DNA from: Actinomycetales bacterium
Lineage (GTDB): Bacteria > Actinomycetota > Actinomycetes > Actinomycetales > Beutenbergiaceae
DNA: 11,674 nt
Reading direction: 5' to 3'
Assembly (NCBI GenBank): GCA_016649925.1
Contig: JAENWO010000040.1
Span: forward strand, 1 to 11,674
Both the position numbers and the translations under genes were made by a program. This document shows, piece by piece, positions 6,672 to 11,674 of this stretch. The notes under the pieces are model-generated. The model made no database searches, was not told the origin of the DNA, and saw nothing but the letters and a program-made list of their open reading frames with translations. Each line of letters starts with the position of its first letter. Position 1 is the stretch's first letter.

Positions 6672-7993
6672 CGTCCTGGCTGATCGGCGTCGGCGCCCTC
6701 TCCACCGCAGCGGTGGGCCTGGGGGTCGTCACCTTCGGGCTGCTCGCCGCCCGGGCCGACGTGGCCGTCCTCGGCGTCCCGCTCGTGCTCAGCGTGGTGT
6801 GGGGCTGGTTCACCCGACCCGGGCACGGCGCCCGGGTGGAGGTCCGGCACGCCCGGGCGGTCGCGCACACCGGGCGGGTGCACGCCGTGCTGACCGTCGA
6901 CGCCGAGCCGGGCACCGAGACGGTGCGGGTGCGCGTCACCACTGCGGGCTACCGGGAGCGGCAGGCGGTGCTGGCGGCCCGGCCGGGCCGGGAGATCGAG
7001 ATGAGCGTGGAGACCGCACGCACGGGCGTCCAGCGGCTGTTCCGGGTGGACCACCTCACCGACGCGTTCGAGCAGGTCGCCTCGACGGGCCCCGCTCTCG
7101 TCGGCCCGCTCCTCGTCACCGTCTTCCCCACAGCGCGCCCGCTGCGCCAGCTGCCTCTGCCGTTCCGGCTGCAGGGTCTCACCGGTCCGCACACCTCCCG
7201 CCGCGTGGGCGACGGCTCCGACCTCCACGACGTCCACCAGTTCACGCCCGGAGACCGGCTGCGCCGGATCGACTGGCGCGTCAGCGCCCGGCGGTCCCTG
7301 GACACGTCCACCGGCCGGCTCGGCACCCTCTACGTCCGCCGGACGTTCGCGACGGCGGACGCCACGGTGATGATCGTGATGGACTCCCGGGACGACGTCG
7401 GCCAGGATGTCTCGACGTGGGGAGGCGGGGAGACCGCGCGCCGGGACGAGGCCACGTCCCTGGACCTCGCCCGCGAGGCCGCCACCTCGATCGCCCGTCG
7501 CTACCTCGACGGCGGGGACCGCGTCGGTCTCGAGGACCTGGGTCGACGGCGTCGGCCCGTACCACCCTCCGGCGGTCGCAGACAGCTCGAGCGCATCGCC
7601 CAGCGGCTCGCGATCCTCGCGCCGGAGGGCACGCCGGGCCCGCGCGAGCGGGCGCCCCAGGTGCCCTCCGGCGCGCTGCTCGTGGTGTGCTCAACCTTCC
7701 TCGACGACGAGGCGGCCCGGATCGCCACCCAGTGGCGCGCGCAGGGCCACCGCGTCATCGCCGTCGACGTCCTGCCGGTGGTGCGCACGGACCACCTCGA
7801 CGACTACCAGGGCACCGCGTACCGGCTCGTGCGGCTGGAGCGCGGCATCCGGCTGACGGACCTGCGCCGCTCCGGCGTGGAGCTGGTGCACTGGGAGGGC
7901 GACCCGGACGGCTTCGGGTCCCCGGTCCCGGCGGGCGTGGACCTGCTCGTGCTCGCGCGGGCGCGTCAGCGCGGCCCGGTGAGGCACCGATGA
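6668..7993 (+). CDS. DUF58 protein with degenerate vWA metal site
   Basis: This 441-residue protein is the usual partner of MoxR ATPases. Two N-terminal hydrophobic helices (about 4-28 and 32-48, the latter ending VVWGWFTRPG) anchor it. A beta-rich region follows (55-155), then the DUF58 signature at 181-209 with GDGSDLHDVHQFTPGDRLRR and IDWRVSARR. After this comes a vWA-like domain beginning at about 230 (ADATVMIVMD). The metal-binding DxSxS motif should stand at residue 239, but the sequence is DSRDDVG: the Asp is kept and both metal-ligand serines are replaced (Arg241, Asp243). The domain therefore may not bind metal the classical way. Later vWA strands are seen in GALLVVCSTF (335-344) and GHRVIAVDVLPV (360-371). 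ATG 6668 overlaps the MoxR stop and its own stop overlaps the next start, both as ATGA. Confidence 0.92.
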   Translation: MTSWLIGVGALSTAAVGLGVVTFGLLAARADVAVLGVPLVLSVVWGWFTRPGHGARVEVRHARAVAHTGRVHAVLTVDAEPGTETVRVRVTTAGYRERQAVLAARPGREIEMSVETARTGVQRLFRVDHLTDAFEQVASTGPALVGPLLVTVFPTARPLRQLPLPFRLQGLTGPHTSRRVGDGSDLHDVHQFTPGDRLRRIDWRVSARRSLDTSTGRLGTLYVRRTFATADATVMIVMDSRDDVGQDVSTWGGGETARRDEATSLDLAREAATSIARRYLDGGDRVGLEDLGRRRRPVPPSGGRRQLERIAQRLAILAPEGTPGPRERAPQVPSGALLVVCSTFLDDEAARIATQWRAQGHRVIAVDVLPVVRTDHLDDYQGTAYRLVRLERGIRLTDLRRSGVELVHWEGDPDGFGSPVPAGVDLLVLARARQRGPVRHR

Positions 7994-8556
7994 ACACGGA
8001 GCGTTTCTGGCGGCTCTGGGACGCCGGCGGCACGCGCCGGCGCCCGACCCCCACCATCGCCCTGGACCTGCCCGCGTGCGTGCCGGGCTGGCTGCTTCGG
8101 GCCTCCGCTGCCGCCGTCGCGAGCGGCTGCGGCGCCCTCTTCGTGTCCACGCCGATCCAGCTGGTGGCCGTGGCGCTCGCCGCCGTGCTCGCGCTGTTCG
8201 CGCCGCACGCGGGCGGGGCCGCAGCCCTGGTGGCGGGCGGCGCGTACCTCCTCGGCACCGCGGAGGTGGCGCCGTTCGACGCCCGCGGGTTCGTGCTGCT
8301 CCTCGGCGGACACCTCCTCGTCCAGCTGTCCCGGATCGCCTCCTCCACCTCGTGGACCGGCCTGGTGGAGGTTGCCGTGCTGCGCCGTGCCCTGGGACCG
8401 TTCCTGGTGATCCAGGGCTTCGCGCAGGGCCTCGCCGTGACCGCCGCACTCGTCGCCTCCCGCACCCCGACGGCGACCTGGGGGGCCGTGGTAGCGCTGC
8501 TCCTGCTCACCTCGCTCGTCTGGGCAGGTCTGCGGCAGGTCCGCAGCGGCGCCTGA
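7990..8556 (+). CDS. Polytopic membrane protein, last gene of the MoxR/DUF58 operon
   Basis: ATG 7990 overlaps the DUF58 stop as ATGA. The 188-residue product begins with a polar segment (MNTERFWRLWDAGG) and then has five or six hydrophobic segments at roughly 35-52, 55-71, 76-92, 98-114, 135-156 and 163-181, ending in a short basic tail (LRQVRSGA). I do not recognise a named family. Position and coupling imply that it acts with the MoxR/DUF58 pair at the membrane. In many related clusters this place is held by a large DUF3488/transglutaminase-like protein with an N-terminal polytopic region. This one could be a reduced analogue lacking the enzyme domain, which is inference only. The much longer frame open upstream of 7990 is a shadow of the DUF58 and MoxR genes. 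Confidence 0.85.
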   Translation: MNTERFWRLWDAGGTRRRPTPTIALDLPACVPGWLLRASAAAVASGCGALFVSTPIQLVAVALAAVLALFAPHAGGAAALVAGGAYLLGTAEVAPFDARGFVLLLGGHLLVQLSRIASSTSWTGLVEVAVLRRALGPFLVIQGFAQGLAVTAALVASRTPTATWGAVVALLLLTSLVWAGLRQVRSGA

Positions 8557-8617
8557 GGGGCACTCTCCTGGGCTCCGCGTCGCCCTCACGACGAGCGCGG
8601 CGGGCCCGCGGTCGCAC

Positions 8618-8682
8618 CGACACCGGCACCGCGCCGGTCGAGCGGCTCACGAACACCGGTGCAGCCCCCGTCGCCGGGCTCG
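8618..8682. repeat. Imperfect 32-33 bp tandem repeat in the spacer after the MoxR operon
   Basis: The 208-base spacer 8557-8764 holds no gene that I can support. Within it, 8618-8649 and 8650-8682 align head to tail with roughly 70 percent identity by eye, sharing ACACCGG near their starts and GGTCG/CGTCG and GGCTC near their ends. A small stem CGCGG/CCGCG (8596-8610) lies just upstream, but without a T-run. The repeat could be a protein-binding region or merely drift in GC-rich DNA. Confidence 0.25.
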
Positions 8683-8764
8683 CGCGGGAAGCGCCGACCC
8701 ACGTTGCACCTCGCGCCGTGCCGTGCTGAGCTGACTCGACCACACCCTGCGTTCGGAGGACCCC

Positions 8765-10068
8765 TTGGCATCGACGCCCACCGACATCCCCCGGCCCGAA
8801 CACCCACGTCCGCACATGGTCCGCGACCGCTGGCTCAACCTCAACGGCACCTGGGAGTTCGAGATCGACCAGGGCGACTCGGGCTTCGAGCGCGGCCTGC
8901 GGACGAGGGTGCTGTCGGACCGGATCACCGTCCCCTTCGCTCCCGAGTCCGAGGCGTCCGGCGTCGGCAACCCCGACTTCCTCGAGGCGGTCTGGTACCG
9001 GCGGGAGGTGACGATCCCGGCCGAGTGGGCCCAGATGCGCGTGCTGCTGCACTTCGGCGCCGTCGACCATGATGCGACCGTGTGGGTCGACGACGTCGAG
9101 GTGGCGCGCCACCGAGGCGGGTTCTCACCCTTCACCGCGGACCTGAGCGACGTGGTCACCCCGGGCGAGAGCGCCACGATCGTGGTGCGCGCCCGCGATC
9201 CCCGCGAGGCCCGGCAGGCCCGCGGCAAGCAGGCCACCTGGTACGCGAACACGCACTGCAACTACACCCGCACCACCGGCATCTGGCAGACGGTGTGGCT
9301 CGAGCCGGTGCCCCACGTGCACCTGCGTCGCCCCCGCATCACCCCGAACGTCGCCTCCTCCAGCCTCACCGTGGTGACCCCGCTCAGCGCCAACCGCGCC
9401 GGCCACACGGTCCGCGTCCTCGTGCGCGACGCGCACGGCGAGGTGGCCGGCGCCACGGTGGCCGCCGATCTCGACCTCGCCCCCAGCCTGCACGTGGCGA
9501 TCCCAGCGGACCGCGTCCGGCTGTGGACCACCAGGGACCCGCACCTCTACGACGTGCGCGTCGAGCTGCTCGACGGCGACGAGCAGCTCGTGGACGGCGT
9601 CGACTGCTACGCCGGGCTTCGGTCCGTCTCGATCGACGGCAAGTCCCTGCGGATCAACGGCGAACCGGTCTTCCAACGGCTCGTCCTGGACCAGGGGTAC
9701 TGGCCGGAGAGCCTGATGACCGCACCGAGCGACGAGGCGTTGGTGCGCGACATCGAGCTGAGCCTGGCTCGGAGTACGGCGGCATCTGGTGGAACCCCGA
9801 GGCCGCCGCGAGCCTGAGCGGCACCGACCAGGCCGAGTCCTGGGGCTACGGCCGGCGCGTCGGCGAGGAGGAGGAGTTCCACACCCGGTTCCAGGGCCTC
9901 ACCGACGTGCTGGTTGATGACCCGCTGATGTTCGGGTACTGCTATACCCAGCTCACCGACGTCTTCCAGGAGCAGAACGGCATCTACCGCTTCGACCGCA
10001 GCGAGAAGCTCGACGTGGAGCGCGTACGGCGGGTCCAGGAGCGGCCCGCCGCGGTGGAGCAGCAGTAG
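8765..10068 (+). pseudogene. Glycoside hydrolase family 2 gene broken by an internal deletion and frameshift
   Basis: Translation starts at TTG 8765 behind a good ribosome binding site GGAGGA (8755-8760). The first 335 residues are clear GH2: the sugar-binding jelly roll at about 20-180 (DRWLNLNGTWEFEID, AVWYRREVTIPAEW, TTGIWQTVWLEPVP), the Ig-like domain at about 185-285, and the start of the TIM barrel (GEPVFQRLVLDQGYWPESLM, ending DIELSLA). At 9767-9771 the frame changes. The old frame runs 15 more meaningless codons to TGA 9815-9817, while the -1 frame carries on from 9769 with SEYGGIWWNPEA, YCYTQLTDVFQEQNGIY and so on to TAG 10066-10068. SEYGG is the GH2 nucleophile motif, normally some 150-200 residues beyond DIELSLA. 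The segment between them, with the acid/base Asn-Glu pair, is gone. The intact ancestor would be a beta-galactosidase/glucuronidase-like enzyme of about 600 residues. No active enzyme can be made as read. Confidence 0.88.
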
Positions 10069-10136
10069 CCGGGCCGATGGTCCCTTGTGCCGCCGCCTCC
10101 CCGCTGGCTCGATGGAGGGAACGGACGGAGACAGCG

Positions 10137-10646
10137 ATGAAGGTCCTGGTCACCTCGAGCAGCAAGCACGGTGCGACGGAGGAGATCGGCGAGGCCGTCG
10201 CACGGCGCCTCGGTGAGCGCGGCCTGGACGTCGACGTGACCCGGCCGGCGGACGTCGATCGCCTCGACGACTACGACGTCGTCGTGCTCGGCAGCGGCGT
10301 CTACGCGGGTCAGTGGATCCGGGAGGCGCGAACGTTCGTCGAGGTCTTCGCCGACGACCTGAGGACGATGCCGGTGTGGCTGTTCTCCTCGGGCCCGGTG
10401 GGCGAGCCCCCGGTCCCGGCGAGCGAGCCGGCCGGCGTGGCGCCCATCGTCGAGGCGATCGCGCCGCGGGAGCACCGCGTCTTCGCGGGACGGCTCGACC
10501 CGGGGTCGCTGAACATCGCCGAGCGCACCGTGCTCAAGGTGGTGCGTGCGGAACCGGGCGACTTCCGCGACTGGGACGACGTGACCGCGTGGGCGGACGC
10601 GATCGCGGACCAGCTCGCCGCGGGTATCGCGGTCCTCGCCGAGTAG
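10137..10646 (+). CDS. Flavodoxin-domain protein
   Basis: This 169-residue protein has a flavodoxin fold. It starts MKVLVTSSSKHGATEEIGEA, where residues 6-14 form the FMN-phosphate loop (the T/S-x-S-x-x-G-x-T pattern). Strand three and the isoalloxazine loop appear as YDVVVLGSGVYAGQW (46-60). Another strand reads MPVWLFSSGPVG (78-89), and the family's late segment is EHRVFAGRLDP. Its length and the GSGVYAG...W layout resemble HemG/menaquinone-dependent protoporphyrinogen oxidase-like flavodoxins found widely in actinobacteria. That substrate is not proven, and it could simply be an electron carrier or FMN reductase. ATG 10137 has GGAG (10127-10130) six bases upstream. It lies 68 bases after the broken GH2 gene and 112 bases before the alditol oxidase, separated from the latter by a hairpin. 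Confidence 0.9.
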   Translation: MKVLVTSSSKHGATEEIGEAVARRLGERGLDVDVTRPADVDRLDDYDVVVLGSGVYAGQWIREARTFVEVFADDLRTMPVWLFSSGPVGEPPVPASEPAGVAPIVEAIAPREHRVFAGRLDPGSLNIAERTVLKVVRAEPGDFRDWDDVTAWADAIADQLAAGIAVLAE

Positions 10647-10667
10647 CAGGTGGGCCGAGGAGGTGGG

Positions 10668-10697
10668 GGTGGGCGCGCCGGAGCCGTCGCGCCCACC
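10668..10697 (+). terminator. GC-rich hairpin after the flavodoxin gene
   Basis: GGTGGGCGCG (10668-10677) and CGCGCCCACC (10688-10697) form a perfect 10-bp stem around a 10-base loop, 21 bases after the flavodoxin stop. There is no T-run after it. Actinobacterial terminators often lack one, so termination or 3'-end protection are both reasonable. The right arm is duplicated by the tandem repeat next to it (second copy CGCGCCCACC at 10701-10710), so an alternative stem with a longer loop can form. Confidence 0.5.
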
Positions 10698-10711
10698 GGT
10701 CGCGCCCACCG
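10686..10711. repeat. Exact 13-bp tandem duplication upstream of the alditol oxidase gene
   Basis: GTCGCGCCCACCG occurs twice back to back (10686-10698 and 10699-10711), followed by GTCG, the start of a third copy. A further partial copy, CCGGTCGCGCC, lies at 10737-10747, just upstream of the -10-like hexamer of the next gene. GGCGCGCCGG is also present twice (10672-10681 and 10731-10740). The region could be an operator with repeated half-sites or a slippage product. Confidence 0.55.
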
Positions 10712-10746
10712 GTCGGGCTCCGGTTGGCACGGCGCGCCGGTCGCGC

Positions 10747-10752
10747 CAGAGT
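10747..10752 (+). promoter_or_regulatory. -10-like hexamer for a possibly leaderless alditol oxidase mRNA
   Basis: CAGAGT ends exactly 6 bases before ATG 10759, matching TANNNT at positions 2 and 6 only. The only purine-rich bases nearby (GTGGA) lie 4 bases from the ATG and are a poor ribosome binding site. It is weak alone. The support is the same geometry at 775, 2047 and 3070. Confidence 0.25.
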
Positions 10753-10758
10753 GGACCC

Positions 10759-11674
10759 ATGAACGCACCGGGGCACAACTGGTCCGATACCCACACCTAC
10801 ACGGCACGCACCCTCCACCGGCCGGCGACCCTTGACGAGGCGCGTCGGATCGTGGCCGGGGCGCAGCGGGTCCGGGCGCTCGGCTCCCGACACTCCTTCA
10901 ACGACCTGGCCGACTCCCCCGGCGACCTGATCACGCTCGAGGACCTCCCTCCGGACATCGAGATCGACGCCGAGGCGAGCACGGTGAGCGTCAACGGAGC
11001 AGTGCGCTACGGCGACCTGGCCGAACACCTGCACGCGGCCGGCTTCGGCCTCCACGCACTCGCCTCCCTGCCGCACATCAGCGTGGCGGGAGCCACGGCC
11101 ACCGGGACCCACGGCTCGGGCGATGAGACGAGGAACCTGTCGGCCGCCGTCGTCGGCCTCGAGCTGATCACGGCCGACGGCGAGCTCCTGCGCCTGGCGC
11201 GGGGTGACGCCGACTTCGCGGGCGCCGTCGTCCACCTGGGTGCCCTCGGAGTCGTCACGCGGGTCACGCTGGAGGTCGAGCCGACGTACGAGGTGCGCCA
11301 GCACGTCTTCAACGACGTGCCGTGGCAGACCGTGCTGGAGAACTTCGACGCCGTCACCTCCGCCGCGCACAGCGTCAGCGTCTTCACGAGGTGGGACGAG
11401 GCGGCGGTGGACCAGGTGTGGCTCAAGAGCCGCGACGCCCTGCCCCGCGAGCTGTTCGGAGCCCCACCCGCGCCCGGCAACCAGCACCCCATCCTGGGTC
11501 TCGACCCGGTCAACTGCACCGAGCAGATGGGCGTGCCAGGACCGTGGTACGACCGGCTGCCCCACTTCCGGATGGGGTTCACACCGAGCGCCGGTGCGGA
11601 GATCCAGAGTGAGTACCTCGTGCCGCGGGAGCGGGCGGTCGACGCGATCGAGGCGGTGCGCGGGATCGCTGACG
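10759..11674 (+). CDS. Alditol oxidase (covalent FAD, VAO family), 3' end cut by the window
   Basis: The frame from ATG 10759 stays open to the right edge (305 codons seen of about 415). It matches Streptomyces alditol oxidase AldO as I remember it, block by block. The blocks are NWSDTHTYTARTLHRPATLD at the start, LGSRHSFNDLADS with His45 at the position of the covalent FAD histidine, LASLPHISVAGATATGTHGS (101-120), LGALGVVTRVTLEVEP (160-175), VNCTEQMGVPGPWYDRLPHF (251-270) and EIQSEYLVPR (281-290). AldO oxidises terminal hydroxyls of xylitol, sorbitol or glycerol to aldehydes and produces hydrogen peroxide. The C-terminal substrate residues lie outside the window, so substrate preference is open, and other sugar-lactone oxidases of the same fold remain possible. 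The FAD motif reads GSRHSF rather than GSGHSF. The gene may be controlled by the repeat region just upstream. Confidence 0.93.
   Translation, partial: MNAPGHNWSDTHTYTARTLHRPATLDEARRIVAGAQRVRALGSRHSFNDLADSPGDLITLEDLPPDIEIDAEASTVSVNGAVRYGDLAEHLHAAGFGLHALASLPHISVAGATATGTHGSGDETRNLSAAVVGLELITADGELLRLARGDADFAGAVVHLGALGVVTRVTLEVEPTYEVRQHVFNDVPWQTVLENFDAVTSAAHSVSVFTRWDEAAVDQVWLKSRDALPRELFGAPPAPGNQHPILGLDPVNCTEQMGVPGPWYDRLPHFRMGFTPSAGAEIQSEYLVPRERAVDAIEAVRGIAD

Noticed and set aside
6160..7989. Very long + strand frame leading into the last operon gene (798 codons in total)
   Set aside because: Its upstream 610 codons are Arg/Pro/Gly-rich and overlap MoxR and DUF58, whose motifs are unambiguous. Only the part from ATG 7990 has a membrane-protein composition and a coupled start.
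8596..8610. Small stem CGCGG/CCGCG as terminator of the MoxR operon
   Set aside because: It has only five base pairs, a GC-rich loop and no T-run; such stems are expected by chance at this base composition.
9755..9790. Programmed -1 frameshift as explanation for the split GH2 gene
   Set aside because: No slippery heptamer is seen, and the two halves do not abut in the protein family: a large conserved part of the barrel is absent, so a shift would not restore an enzyme.
10534..11565. Minus-strand frame of 343 codons opposite the flavodoxin end and the alditol oxidase
   Set aside because: The + strand carries clear AldO motifs throughout; the antisense product has no recognisable motif.
1..11674. 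New defence, mobile or CRISPR system
   Set aside because: I looked for repeats with regular spacing, integrase/transposase motifs, nuclease or toxin-antitoxin pairs and tRNA-like folds and saw none.

Overview
The window is about 11.7 kb of very GC-rich DNA. All credible genes lie on the + strand, with GTG and TTG starts, many 4-base stop/start overlaps, and third positions dominated by G or C. Together with the actinobacterial look of the DHFR, alditol oxidase and DUF4129/MoxR/DUF58 proteins, this points to an actinobacterium (Actinomycetota). A Micrococcales-type soil or environmental lineage is my best guess, by inference only. I see no RNA genes, CRISPR array, insertion sequence or phage gene.

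Left part (1-3.0 kb): the 3' end of a multi-pass membrane protein gene, an OsmC-family peroxide/thiol stress protein, a hydrophobic EcsC-like protein of uncertain function, and an aldo/keto reductase. Directly behind the reductase, in what looks like an intergenic gap, is a decayed fragment of a luciferase-like flavin monooxygenase (LLM) gene. It has a frameshift and overlaps a strong hairpin. Next comes the dTMP/folate pair thyA-folA (3.08-4.38 kb). ThyA consumes methylene-tetrahydrofolate and yields dihydrofolate, and FolA reduces it back, so the pair forms a closed cycle.

Middle part (4.41-8.56 kb): a tightly coupled five-gene operon. It encodes a DUF4129 membrane protein, a small two-helix membrane protein, a MoxR AAA+ ATPase, a DUF58 protein with a degenerate von Willebrand A metal site, and a polytopic membrane protein. 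Each junction after the first gene is a 4-base overlap (GTGA or ATGA), implying translational coupling and fixed stoichiometry. This is a MoxR/DUF58 chaperone-like membrane system. The transglutaminase-like partner often found in such clusters is not present here.

Right part (8.76 kb to the end): a glycoside hydrolase family 2 gene broken by a large internal deletion plus frameshift, a flavodoxin-domain protein, a GC-rich hairpin with an exact 13-bp tandem repeat, and the first 305 codons of an alditol oxidase (AldO type) that runs off the window.

The main points beyond routine annotation are the two eroded enzyme genes (LLM and GH2), the structured spacers at 2.9 and 10.7 kb, and a recurring -10-like hexamer placed 6-7 bases before ATG in four genes with no clear ribosome binding site, which suggests leaderless transcripts. 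I found no clear new defence or mobile system. The least understood functional unit is the MoxR/DUF58 operon.
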